DNA from: Cladorrhinum sp. PSN259
Taxonomy: Eukaryota > Ascomycota > Sordariomycetes > Sordariales > Podosporaceae
Assembly: GCA_033725935.1 (NCBI GenBank)
Contig: MU867070.1
Span: 434,001-498,000 of the forward strand
DNA: 64,000 nucleotides
Direction of reading: 5' to 3'
Below, one piece after another: positions 21,140 to 32,713 of the stretch (position 1 is the stretch's first letter; each line of letters opens with the position of its first letter). The translations under genes were made by a program, and so were the position numbers. The notes under the pieces are model-generated. The model did not search any database and had not been told where the DNA came from. It saw only the letters and a list, made by a program, of their open reading frames with translations.

Positions 21140-24100
21140 ATGCTGAGATCAACTTCCACCGTTCTCAGTAGAGGACGTTTACTTAAACCATCCGTCCGCC
21201 CAAACTTCGTCTTCCCCCTAAAGACCGTTGCACCGTTGCATAACCCCGCCACACGCCTTTCCTCGTCCCTTTCCATCATCACCTCTCCGACGAAGCACAG
21301 AGCTACCCCGCGCCGAACCCCCATTCGTTCCTCTTCCTCCGCAGCTACTCCTTTTGCCATCTTCCGCCGTACTTGTTCCCACGCTTCACATCAGAGACGA
21401 AGAGCAAACATGACGGACAGAGACATTCTCCCCGATAACTTCAAACCAGTCCACTATGACTTGGTCATCACGGATCTCGACTTCAAGACCTGGGCTTACA
21501 AGGGCACTGTCCGGTACGTGGGCTGAAATTGATTGTAAGGAATGGGAAGAGCCGCTGGTACTAAATCGCTGCTGCTCAGAATTGACGGTGAACTTGCCAA
21601 GCCGACCGCCGAGATTGTCCTGAATACCCTCCAGCTCGATCTGCACAGCGCCGAGATCGTCGTCAGCCAAAGCAAAAGCGATCAAACATGGAGGTCGACC
21701 GATTTCTCCGTGGACACCAAGTCCCAACGAGCCGCCATCAAGTTCCCCCAGGAGCTGCCGGTGTCGTCTAGGGCTTCCCTGACCATTGAGTTCACTGGCC
21801 AGCTCAACCATGATATGGCTGGCTTCTACCGCAGTCAGTACAAGCCTGCAGCCCCTCCGGCTGCCAGCGTGCCCTACGATGACGAGTTCCACTACATGCT
21901 CAGCACCCAATTTGAGTCTTGCGATGCCCGCCGTGCTTTTCCCTGCTTCGATGAGCCCAACCTCAAGTCTACCTTTGACTTTGCCATTGAGATCCCTGAC
22001 GACCAGGTAGCTCTGTCCAACATGCCCGTGAAGGAGACACAGGCGACCGGCCCTGGCAAGAAGCTTGTTTCGTTCGAGCGCAGCCCTGTCATGAGCACCT
22101 ACCTGCTCGCTTGGGCTGTTGGTGATTTTGAGCACATTGAGGCGTTCACCGACCGCGAGTACAATGGCAAGAAGATCCCGGTCCGCGTTTACACCACCCG
22201 TGGCCTCAAGGAGCAGGGCCAATGGGCTTTGCAACATGCGCCCAAGATCATTGACTACTTCTCTGAGCAGTTCGAGATTGACTATCCCTTGCCAAAGAGC
22301 GATATTCTTGCGGTTCATGAGTTCACTCACGGTGCGATGGAGAACTGGGGTTTGGTCACATACCGTATGACGGCTATTCTTTTCGATGAGAAGCTATCTG
22401 AGGAGAGATTCCGCAATAGAATCGCTTACGTCGTCGCTCACGAGCTCGCGCATCAGTGGTTTGGCAATCTTGTCACCATGGATTGGTGGGATGAGCTCTG
22501 GCTCAACGAGGGATTCGCTACCTGGGCTGGTTGGCTTGCAACGGATCACCTGCACCCTGAGTGGGATGTGTGGCCCCAATTCATCAACGAGGGCATGGAC
22601 CAGGCTTTTACGTTGGATGCCGTTCGCTCTTCCCACCCCATTCAAGTCGAGGTGCGCGATGCTCTTGATGTGAACCAGATTTTCGACAAGATTAGCTACC
22701 TCAAGGGTTGCTCCATGATCCGCATGTTGGCATCCCATTTGGGTATTAAGACTTTCCTCAAGGGTATTGCCATCTACCTGAAGAAGCATCAGTACGGAAA
22801 CGCAAAGACGCAGGCTTTGTGGGCTGCTCTCACCGAGGCGTCGGGTGTTGATGTCAATACACTGATGCAAAACTGGATTGAGAAGATCGGTTTCCCTGTT
22901 TTGACCGTTACCGAGGACTCGCAGAGCATATCTGTCAAGCAATCTCGTTTTCTCTCGACCGGAGATGTGAAGCCCGAGGATGACGAAACCACTTGGTGGG
23001 TTCCTCTTGCTCTCAAGGGCAAGACTGGCTCTCAGGGTATTGATCCCCTGGCTCTCACAAGCAAGGAGTCCAAGATTGATGGCGTGAGCAATGAGTTTTA
23101 CCAGCTCAACGCTGGTGCTACCGGCTTCTACCGTGTCAACTACCCTGAGTCCCGTTTGAAGACTCTCGGTACTCAGCTCGACCACCTCACCACCGAGGAC
23201 AAGATCTTTATCATTGGCTCAGCTGCCGATCTTGCATTTGCTGGATATAGCACTACGGCTGCCTTGTTGTCTTTCCTTCAAGGTCTTAAGAATGAGATCC
23301 ACTACCGCGTGCTGAGTCAGGCTCTGGACTCTCTGAACACTCTTAAGTCGATCTTTGGAGGTGATGAGCAAATCAAGGCTGGTCTCGAGAAGTTCACTCT
23401 CGAGCTTATTGAGAAGGGTCTCAAGCAGGTGGGCTGGGAGGATAAGGAGGGTGAGGATTTCAACACAACTTTGCTGCGCAAGAGGTTGCTCCTCACGGCT
23501 GTTTCCAACTCTCACGAAGAGTAAGTCTACCCTTCCTCCAGTTAATCTCTCAAATGATGCCTAAATACTGCAACAGGGTCCGTCAGGCTGCTTTCCAGCG
23601 GTGGTCTGCCTACCAGTCCAACCCGACCGAGTCGCCAATTCCGGCGAACCTGCGTGCCCCCGTCTACCGCTCGGCTATCATAAAGGCCCCAGCGGAAGCT
23701 GTGGCGGCGCTGAAAAAGGAGTGGTATACCACGCCCGCAATTGACGGCAAGGAGATTTGCCTCCAGGCACTTGGCCACACAAGCAATGAGGATATCATCA
23801 AGAATGTGATTCTTCCCTTCCTCTTCAACCCTTCGCCCCCTGCGGCGCCGGCTGATTCGGTCCCGGGTGCTGACATGCACATTCTTGGGGGCGGACTTGC
23901 TGGCAACCGTAAGGCTAGACCTCTTATGTGGGCTTACCTGAAGGAGAACTGGGACCAGCTCAACGTCAAGCTAGGTGGTAACCCCATCTTGATTGACCGT
24001 CTGGTCAACGTCAGCTTGGGTAAGTTTGTGGACTTTGTGAGTCTCAAGGATATTGAGACATTCTTTGACGGTGTTGAGACCAAGGGCTTTGACCGGACTT

Positions 24101-24198
24101 TGGAGCAGGTCAAGGACAAGGTCAGGGGCAGAGCATCGTACAGGGAGAGGGATGCCCAGGGAATTAAGGGGTGGTTAGTCGAGAATGGTTATGCGTGA
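21140..24198 (+). CDS. APE2: M1 zinc aminopeptidase (Ape2/Aap1 type), probable dual start
   Basis: Removes N-terminal residues from peptides; the family acts in cytosol, vacuolar/periplasmic space or mitochondria. Exons are 21140-21513, 21580-23520 and 23577-24198. Introns of 66 and 56 nt (donors GTACGT and GTAAGT) restore the reading as TVR-IDGELAKP and EE-VRQAAFQRW. Numbered from the inner ATG at 21410, the protein has 888 residues. It shows GAMEN near 286, the zinc site HELAHQWFGN near 322 and the third ligand in WLNEGFATW near 341, followed by a C-terminal ERAP1-like domain. An in-frame ATG at 21140 adds 90 residues rich in R, S and T with almost no acid, typical of a mitochondrial presequence. 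The outer ATG has T at -3 and the inner has A at -3, so leaky scanning could make both forms. Confidence 0.93.
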
Positions 24199-24397
24199 TC
24201 TGGGATGTTCTGGGGTATGTTTTTGGAGGAATGAGAAATATGTATAATTCAGTGAGCTACCATTCGTAAGAGATCGAAACAAAAATTTGGCGTTCTTGGA
24301 TATATTTATACTTACCCCATCTTTGTCCGCCGAGGGAAGGATGCAAACAATTGTGATAACAAGCAACCAACTGTGGCACTCAACATCAAGTACTTCA

Positions 24398-24501
24398 GGG
24401 CGTGTGGCTCAGTTGGTAGAGCGCCCGCTTAGCATAATTTCTTCTATCGTTGAAAATATTAAGCATGCGGAAGGTCCCCGGTTCGATTCCGGGCTCGTCC
24501 A
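24398..24501 (+). tRNA. tRNA-Ala(AGC) with about 31-nt intron
   Basis: The acceptor GGGCGTG (24398-24404) pairs with CTCGTCC (24494-24500) with the U-U mismatch that is normal for this tRNA, and the discriminator is A at 24501. The D arm GGCTCAGTTGGTAGAGC matches the consensus. The anticodon AGC lies at 24431-24433 in the loop TTAGCAT. The insert 24435-24465 splits the loop after position 37 and is AT-rich. AGCAT is repeated at both intron borders, so the exact cut could shift by a few bases. The T arm is CCCGG-TTCGATT-CCGGG. T-runs follow from about 24,514. Confidence 0.93.
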
Positions 24502-27500
24502 CAACCTTATCTCTTTTGCTTTTTTCTTGTGTTTCTTTTTTTCTCATTTGTATTTATTTGCAAATCATTCGTTTGATTTTTTAACATCGTTGTTTTCTTT
24601 AGGGTTAGTTTTACCTAGAAAACCGTACGCTGTAAGTTTTATTCTTTATGTCTTTTAGAGCTTCACATTATCTTCCGATACGTCCTTTGACAGATATTTT
24701 GACATGTAGCCTGAGATATTTGAAATCACTGGAAGTTCACATTCATAATTGATATCCACTTGAGCCATAACATGAAATTATGCTGCCGCGTTTTAAATTG
24801 TTTTTTGACGATTGTGGAATGAATGAATTATAGAAGAAAAATTGGGTTTTATTGATTGTGTGTGTGTGTGTGTGGTAGGTATGTATGTATGTATATATGC
24901 TCTGCTTGCTTGTTTGCATGCTTTTCAAGGTTTTCTTTTCAAGTTTGCTGTTTTGTTATTGCTGATTTCGGCTCTTATGTAAGTGGATGATACGTGTTGT
25001 TGGGCACCGCGATGACTTATTCATTCGCGCGTACTTGTCAAGTTGTCTTGTCAATGATATTTTAGATGGATGCATGGATGAATGAAACTCGACAGCGTCT
25101 TGGTACATGTATGTATATATGTATATGGTAACTTGGTTCGATATAACTCGCTGTGAATTGATAACGTTGTTTTACTGTGTTATTTAGACTTCTTATGAAA
25201 TACTATGATGAAGCAGAGATAAGACGCCAGTTAGGACTACTACCTACGAATAGATTTAATGAGTACTAGAGAGAGCCGTACATGGTTGATTAGATTTGAC
25301 TCTGTTTTTTATGTTTAGGCAAGAAGGAGAAAAAAGAAAACAGAAGCAAACCCTCCATTAGCCAATGATTGATTGCCTCACTTATACAACCTCCCACACA
25401 CAACCTAGCACCAGAAGCCCCAACACGGTTGGGCCCATCGTATGTAGTCCAATGGTATTGGGTGTGAAGGTAGAAGTTCGGGACGGGGGATTCGACGCAA
25501 CTTAGCTTTTGACAGTCTTCCGGCTCGGGCATCTCTTCGACCGCAACCACCCCGAAAACCCCCTCTGGAAGGGTAGTCAGGCAGTTGGGGATTTTCGTTG
25601 CCTGTGGCCACCACTCCGAGGGGGTGGTAGTAGGTGAGATTTTCGCAAATTTCTTTCTTCTTTTTTTGGAAGCCATAAATAGTTTCATCATCACCTAGCC
25701 ACCTTCTTTGTTGTTCGGTCAAAATACTCCCTCCCGATATACTACTACTATACAGCCTGAGGTACAGGGTTGTTGTATTGATGGTTGTGTTTGTCTATAG
25801 GCAACTCACTGCATTGTTGATGTGTAGGTTGAGTGAATTGATTTCCAATGAAAGTTCAAATTTGAATCTCTTGGGCTTCGTTCTTATTGTCTTTTGGCTG
25901 TTGGGCTCCTTCTCAGGTATTCTCGCATTACCGTCGAACTCTCTTGTATAGTTTTTGATACCTACATGTAGTTCTCTCCAAAGAATAACTCCAAAACAGT
26001 ATTCTCGGAACCACTAGTCTAAATATTGTTCCAGTCAAGATTGGAAACCTTTGTCATAATATGTGTAGATATCTTGGGCTCAAGCTTCAAGTTATGGTAA
26101 AAGATTGTGGATTTAGTAGGATGGATATTCTGGGTGCCTGGATGAATTCCTTTGAAGTTGACTCTATAAAGTTCATCCCGGGCTGGTGGAAGCTATGTGG
26201 GATAAGAAACAAGATCATGCTTCTACGGTAGCAGACTCGATTTTAGTCAAGAGACGTGTGGTATAGGGTGTGAAGAGTAGACCGGACTGAAGGACCCTGG
26301 TCACTCTACTTCCCTTGATCAGCGTTCTTCTCACCATTCGAGGATTTCAGAAGTCGAAGAGAAACAGAGGAAGGATGACGACTCGGAGTCACATCAAACC
26401 GCGCGGTTACCTCAATAAATCAAACAAGCAGCCCGGCAATCCTCACCGGCAATCTCACATCCAATCCAATTGAAACCAAAGCAAGAGAAGCGGGGAAGGA
26501 CATGAACGGGCGGGGCACGTGGTCAATGTTCTGGCGCATGCCATACAAGACACATAGAAATAGATACATGCACATCGCACGAGCCCGCTTTATCTCTTTG
26601 ACTCGTTTGACTGGAAGGGCGGGAAGCGTGGGGGTCTCACTCGCAACCGTCCTTGGGCTTGCGTAGGTAGGTACCACAGCTGCACTGGGAAATTGCCTAG
26701 GTCTGTCACGAACCGCAAGTCATGTGTGGCTGGGTGTGATGGTATCATGGTGTATCCTCTCTCATGAGCTAGACGGGTGAACTGACGTATGGGTTCATCT
26801 TTTGAAACAGACCGTTTATTTCGTTAGTCTGTGTTTAGCGTGTATTCTAGTCCACTGAGCACATGTGTTAGGTAGACTGTTATCCATGGGCTAACTTCTA
26901 TTTTTGGACTTTTTCGAGGGGATGATGGAAGAGGACGAGGTTGGGTGGGTGGTGCTGCATCAGCCACAGCCTTCCTACCAACATTCACGGGCATGACGTC
27001 GGGACCGGACCCGGGATGAAAATATGAGCGGTGCATGTAAGGCAGGTTTGATAAGAAAGTTCTCGAGACGAGCCGTGAGAGATTGTGCGGCATGAGGTGG
27101 TGGATGGTACCGAAGTTGGGACTGAGAGCTTCCGAGAGAAAGTTCAGACGGAATGAACCGACTTCTTCAGAGCAAGGTAAACTAACGGACTACTCGGGAC
27201 GGAGGATTTGGTCTTGTGACTCTCTTGGGAGTCCCAGTTAACTTAAAGCAGATGTCATTTCCGGTGATAGCTTCCTGGTTGAGATAAGACAAACGGCTTG
27301 ATCGTGATCATGGTCACTCACAACCTCGGCTCGTTCGCTCTCTCAAGGTCAAGGTAAGAAAGAACGGAATGAGCGGTTACGGCGTCTGTTTTAAGAGAAG
27401 AGAGTTTCCGCTTATGTTATCAAAACGGACCTGGTTGAAAACAGTAACAGCCTACTGAGGCCACCTTGATGCTACCCTTCTCCGACAAACAGTGACGCAT

Positions 27501-30130
27501 GATTGCGGGGTTATGGATGAGTCTGGTCGTAGCGGACGGACGGTTCGTTACGTGCGTGGGATGAACGTGAGCATGCCATTTCTGCGCAACGGGAGGGCAA
27601 GTTCTTGTTGTTTCCAAGGAAGGCCCAGTGGAAGCCAGAGATGAACTTGGAAAGCAGCTCGTTGGAGTCGTGGACCAAGAGTGGATTTTACGACTTGACA
27701 AGAGTAAATTACTCGGTTCATGAGACAATTGTTTACCATCCTAATGGGGGTTCCTTCCATCTCTTGACTTTTGCAGTGGGCGTGACTTGGGGTGAAAAAG
27801 ACACGATGCCATAATGGGAGGTTGTGTGCTAGATGTCCTCCGAGAATTTGGAGGTAGATTTGGGTATAGCGTTTGCTCGGCGGGAGGACGTGCCACCCCA
27901 GAAAGCAATCTGGGGTATGGATTATGGAATCATGATAATATCAAAGTGGGAGAGGGAGAGGGTGTGTTGATGTTGGATCAGTAGTACCGCATGGTGGTGT
28001 TTTGGGGCAAGTGCCATTGGGAGCCGCTCGATGCACTTTGTAAAATCTGACAAAAAAGGGGTTCCGGCAGGGCTGGAAGTAAGGATCTGAAGGAGAAGCT
28101 GAATTGAGTTTTATGCGATTTCATTTGCCTGCCAAAAGTCCAAAGCTGAAAAATGGTGAGTGTGTTGTGGTGCAGCATCACATCCCGGGACGATAGCATC
28201 ATGTCGGTGGCCAAAAATTCCCGGCTCGTCTGGCCGGTTGAACCAGGCAAATAATGGTCTGGGCAAAGGGGAAAAGACGAATCAAGCACCCGGGAAGCGA
28301 GAAAAGCATGAGAAAGTGGGCATTTTCGGAGCCTGTGCCGTCTGCACAAGAAACGAGAGGAAAGTGCTCATCACGGGAGAATCGGGTGCTTGCCTCGGAG
28401 GTTGATGATTTGATATGTGAGCCGAAGATCTCCCGACGCCCCACCGTTTTCATGTAGGACCCTTGGAAGGAAGCAAGGACCCGGGAAATCTGAGACGATT
28501 GGCAATTAAAAAGCGTTTGGGAGATAAAAACTCAAAAGTCAATTGGTCTACTTGAGAAACGGCGAACCGAAGAAAAAGATGGAGCGAGAGCTGGTGGTGA
28601 GAAGAGGTGTAGATGTCTTTGCTTTAAGGCATGGAGGTTTAGGTAAACATTTTCCCAGCAAACGTGCAAACCCAGCAAGGCCCAGCAAGCGGCGGCTCGT
28701 GGCTCCTCCAAGCTTACAAAAATTGACCAACCTGGAAAATGGCAGGATGGGAAAAATCCCGGGGACAAGCTAAAGCCAGGCGCGCTAAAACACTAACGCC
28801 AGGGCCGCCGGGGCCGTCCTGTGCAGCGAATCACGGGGCGTGGGTTTGTCTCTCGACCCTCTCACCTTCGGCTCCCGCCCGATGCTTGGGAATGGCGGGC
28901 CGTGAGGCGGTCCAGCGGCGCCACTCTCTTCAGGCGATGCGGAGTCGTCGTTCCGACAAGTGGCCCACCGAGATGCGATTGGGACCAATTGAAACGACCT
29001 GGGGTTTCTTGCATGGCTGAGAAGATCAAATTATTCCGGACGTGCATCCCTCTGCAACGCTCTGCATGGTGGGAAGCAGTCTCAGCAGCCTCTCAGTGGG
29101 GTGCCCCCCAGTCGCCTCCCCCCAGTCGTTCCCCCCGCAATACCGACCAGAGCTCCCCACTGGCTAGCGCATGATTTATCGTCGATTCGACATTCTCGAC
29201 GTCCCGCGAAGGCATTCCGAGAGGACCATGGAGTGCGTCGGCGGTTCAACGGCCCTCGCCGGCGCCGCACCCAGGGTCCCGTAATCCCACTCTCTCTCCA
29301 GATCTAATGCCCCAATGCCTCCATGGATCCCACGCTGTCACACAGCACGGGAAATGGGGGCAAATGCGAGCCCCTGTTTCTCGGGCTGTTTCTGGTTCAA
29401 CTCCAGACCAGATCTCGATAACCCACCACGCTGCAGCAGAGGCAGTAGAGTCCATGCCTCCCGGCATCCATGTTTGGGCGGAGAGAGATGCACCGAGTAA
29501 GGTAATCGGCGTCTAGGCCCTGAGGAGCATACATTGGCGAGAATGCTTAGCGGTTCCGACCCAGTCCCAGCATTCTGCCTAAAAGAGAACAAGGTGCAAT
29601 CTTTATATTGATGCCCGCCGCCGCGTTCCGACGCCTTGGCTGGCCCGACATCCAAAGACGTGGGATCCATACGTTGTATGTACAGTGCTGCCGTTGCTGT
29701 CTGTCTATCAGAGTATCTAAGGGGGCGCGTGCCCACTGGTCAGCCAATCCCTCTGGAAAGACCGAGTCCCAACCGACGGGTCGACGACAGGGAAGACAGC
29801 AGAGAGAGAGTAACGGGTCAACGGGACGAACGAGTGGAAGGCGAAAAACAAAAAGGAGAGATACCGAAACACCATTGTTCAAGAGTGGAGGACGGAGCAG
29901 GCTAAGCACAATTAGCTGGAGCAGTTGGACCGAAGTTTCCCCAGAGATACCTGGACCTCCGAGAAGCAGCCTGGAAGCGAGGAGTAAAAAGAGTGCATTC
30001 CCCCCCACCACCCACACAGCGCACACGTCGAGTTGCCCCTAAATCTCCAGCGATCCATGCGGTGCGACGACGACCGCTGCGAATCCTTACCGACCACGGA
30101 CTCGATGGTTATTCGCCGGACCAGGAGAAG
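24502..30130. other. 5.6-kb gene-poor region
   Basis: Only short frames without domains occur on either strand. A TG microsatellite and adjacent TATG repeats lie near 24,857-24,900. From about 25,700 to 27,000 the sequence is AT-rich and dense in stops. From about 28,800 to 30,130 it becomes GC-richer with long overlapping frames in several phases. The last part is probably promoter and 5' untranslated sequence of the DUF1479 gene. No transposase, reverse transcriptase or terminal repeat was recognised. Confidence 0.5.
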
Positions 30131-32713
30131 ATGGCAGGTTCAACAAGCACCGCCGCCGCCGTGTCGATTTCGACGAGGGCATCATCTACAATGACAGCGA
30201 CAACGACAGCAACACTACCAACAACATTACCAACAATTCCAACAATCCCAACAACTTCGAGATCGGCAACCTCATCGCCGGTGACAACCCCAACAATGGC
30301 AACAAGAGATTTGGTCGGGTTCGGAGGAGGAGGTCTTGCTGGAACCGGCATTATTAGCCCGAGTGGTACAGGTATCGACAAGGGTATTCTCGAGCCACGG
30401 GCGCGGTGCAGCCAATGCGGTCGACGGCGCACCATGTGCCACCACCACCAGCCGTCGCAGCAGCAAGGGCCTGGCGCTCACGCGCCCACCTCCCCGTTGC
30501 TGGTATCCTCCGTAATCCCCCCAAAGTCGCCAAATGCAATTACCAACGGAGCCCTCAGCGCCGCGCCGCCGCCGCCCTTGCACCCGGGAGGTCGACCCCG
30601 CAGAATCTCCAAACTCAAGCACCGTGCTTTAACTGCCACCTTTTCCGCCCAAAAAAATGAAGAGTTTCCCCCCATCAGCTACCCCAGCTCACATTTCATT
30701 GCCAGTGCCGCCTCCAGCGCCGCTGCCACTGCCGCCACCGCTGCTGCCGCCCGGCCTAGCTCCAGCTCCGACAGCAGCAACAAGACCCAAAACGGCAGCA
30801 TGGAGCCCCCCGTCTTGTCTTTCTACGGCAAGGAGCCGGTTCCACTGCCAACCCGCTTCGCACATGCAAAGCGCGCCCTCGTCGCCGGCCACGAGAAGGA
30901 GCTCGAGGCATCGTGGGCACGATTGATCGAGGCACTGCGAGAGGAGGTTGACCACATTGCCTCGCGAGGCTCACACATTACGCCAAGCATCGATTTTGCC
31001 GACATTGGCAAGCGGGAGAGCAGGGCATCCTTCCAACGAGATCTCAAGCGTTACGGTCTCGGCGTTGTCCGCGGTGTTGTTCCTCGCGCCGATGCGCAAA
31101 TCTCAATCGACGAAACTGTAAAATATCTCGAGAGACAGAGCGACTTTAAGGAGCCAACGCCTCAAGATCCAACATGTTTTGACTTCTTCTGGACGCCGGC
31201 TCAAATTCGCACCCGTGCGCATCCCAACGTGCTGCAGGCACAACGGTTTGCCATGGGCTTGTGGGAAAATGATGCCGACGATCGTATGGCCACCCGTTTC
31301 CCCATCGCATACGCCGATCGATTGCGCATTCACGGCGCCAATATCGGAGGTGTAGGCCCCGACTCGACTGACAAGGCGAGGAAGGATGCCAAAGCTACCA
31401 AGGACAGAGACGAACAAGGCTTGAGTCGGGAAGAAGTGGCGCAAAGAGCTGCCCTTGAGTTGGAATTGCTCGGTGATTTCGCTTCTTCGACGGTTATTGC
31501 ACAGGTGGACAACGGCAGTCTTGAGCGTTGGGAACCAGACGGATATGGTCGCGGAGGCACCTACAAGGCCGTGTTTGAGGGAAGGTGGGAAGACTATGAG
31601 CCCTGGGACCCAACATTCAGAGTGAGCGCCACGTCCGATTTATACAATGGCTACGGTTCGTGCAGCATTTTCCGCATGTACCAAGGCGTGGTCGCCTTGA
31701 GCACTATCGAGCCTGGTCTCATTCGACTGCTCCCAAGTCCCAAGCTTGCCACTGCCTACTTTCTCCTGCGCCCCTTTTTCTCCCCCAAGAGCAAACCCCC
31801 TGAGCGCCGTGATGGTCCCGAATGGGAGGCTTTTCTCGACCCATCCAACTGGGCCCTTGACAAGGAGCAGTCCACCATCATCCACGGCGCTGTTCCCGGT
31901 CACGCACAGCGTCTGACTGAGCTGTGGCACCCCCATCTCTACTTGCGAAAGACTCTCGTCACCATACCGACCCTGCAGACTGGTGATTACATCGTCTGGC
32001 ATCCCGACCTGGCCTACCACATCACCTCCAATCCCAATGTCATGGCCAGCCGGGCTCCCACACCTCCTCCCATGGATGCCGACGAGGATACTTCGTCCGG
32101 CCGCCCCGTCTCGATCCTGGTGTATGTCCCTGCCGCCCCATTGACTCAGAACAATGCGCTGTACCTCGCTCGTCAGCGCAAGACGTTCCAGCGTGGCCAC
32201 CCCAGTCCGGATTTCGACTCGACTGGCAGTGGGCTTGGCAGCGAGGCCACCCACGTCGGCCGTTTTGGTGAGACGGATATCGCCGGGGTTGGAGGCCCAG
32301 CCGGACTTCAAGCGATGGGTCTCGCGCCGTTTGATGTCGCGCCTACCCCGCCGACTGACACTTCCACTCCAAACGGAACCACTCCTGACGGTGACGTTGA
32401 GATGACCAATTCTTCTGGTTCTGCAACACCAACAACAAGCAGCTCAAAGTCTGTCAGCAGGGCTGAGGCAGAAGTCGCCAGACTGGCCAACATCATCCTG
32501 TTTCCTGACCGTTATGATTTTTATATGCCGGCTCCCAAGAGGACAGCTTCCATGTCTGGGGTCAGTGATATTGCAGGACGGAAGCGGAGCAGGACGGACA
32601 CGACGACCAGCAGCGCCAGCACCGATTCAAGACCGTCGTCATCGAAACAAGAAGACAAGGGGAAAGCAAAAGAGGCATCTCCGGTTGAAGAGAGTAGTAG
32701 TAAGAGTAGTTGA
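30131..32713 (+). CDS. DUF1479 (YbiU-like) family protein with long N-terminal extension
   Basis: DUF1479 proteins resemble non-heme Fe(II)/2-oxoglutarate dioxygenases; no substrate is established for this one. The frame is intronless. ATG 30131 has a strong context (AAG before, G after) and gives 860 residues. An in-frame GTG further upstream is not a credible start. Residues 1-220 are low complexity (Thr/Ser, His/Gln, Pro/Ala runs) with a small CSQCGRRRTMCHHH cysteine/histidine patch. The DUF1479 region runs from about residue 224 (EPPVLSFYGKEPVPLPTRFA) to about 790. Recognisable blocks are DLKRYGLGVVRGVVPR, FDFFWTPAQIRTRAHPN, PIAYADRLRIHGANIGGV and IVWHPDLAYHI, the last carrying a putative metal-binding histidine. 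An ATG near 30,799, at the edge of the domain, is an alternative start. The C-terminus is Ser-rich and basic. Confidence 0.8.
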   Translation: MAGSTSTAAAVSISTRASSTMTATTTATLPTTLPTIPTIPTTSRSATSSPVTTPTMATRDLVGFGGGGLAGTGIISPSGTGIDKGILEPRARCSQCGRRRTMCHHHQPSQQQGPGAHAPTSPLLVSSVIPPKSPNAITNGALSAAPPPPLHPGGRPRRISKLKHRALTATFSAQKNEEFPPISYPSSHFIASAASSAAATAATAAAARPSSSSDSSNKTQNGSMEPPVLSFYGKEPVPLPTRFAHAKRALVAGHEKELEASWARLIEALREEVDHIASRGSHITPSIDFADIGKRESRASFQRDLKRYGLGVVRGVVPRADAQISIDETVKYLERQSDFKEPTPQDPTCFDFFWTPAQIRTRAHPNVLQAQRFAMGLWENDADDRMATRFPIAYADRLRIHGANIGGVGPDSTDKARKDAKATKDRDEQGLSREEVAQRAALELELLGDFASSTVIAQVDNGSLERWEPDGYGRGGTYKAVFEGRWEDYEPWDPTFRVSATSDLYNGYGSCSIFRMYQGVVALSTIEPGLIRLLPSPKLATAYFLLRPFFSPKSKPPERRDGPEWEAFLDPSNWALDKEQSTIIHGAVPGHAQRLTELWHPHLYLRKTLVTIPTLQTGDYIVWHPDLAYHITSNPNVMASRAPTPPPMDADEDTSSGRPVSILVYVPAAPLTQNNALYLARQRKTFQRGHPSPDFDSTGSGLGSEATHVGRFGETDIAGVGGPAGLQAMGLAPFDVAPTPPTDTSTPNGTTPDGDVEMTNSSGSATPTTSSSKSVSRAEAEVARLANIILFPDRYDFYMPAPKRTASMSGVSDIAGRKRSRTDTTTSSASTDSRPSSSKQEDKGKAKEASPVEESSSKSS

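Noticed and set aside
25290..25694. 134-codon minus-strand frame
   Set aside because: Lysine-rich low-complexity start, no domain and no plausible splice partners.
29369..29412. Perfect B-box-like GGTTCAACTCC with a 5-bp T-arm and a nearby AGCCC/GGGCT stem
   Set aside because: No acceptor stem or D arm of correct spacing could be found, and the putative anticodon loop has nine bases, so this is not a supportable tRNA.
29547..30042. Long overlapping frames on both strands upstream of the DUF1479 gene
   Set aside because: GC-rich sequence lacking stops by composition; no domain, and best explained as 5' untranslated DNA.
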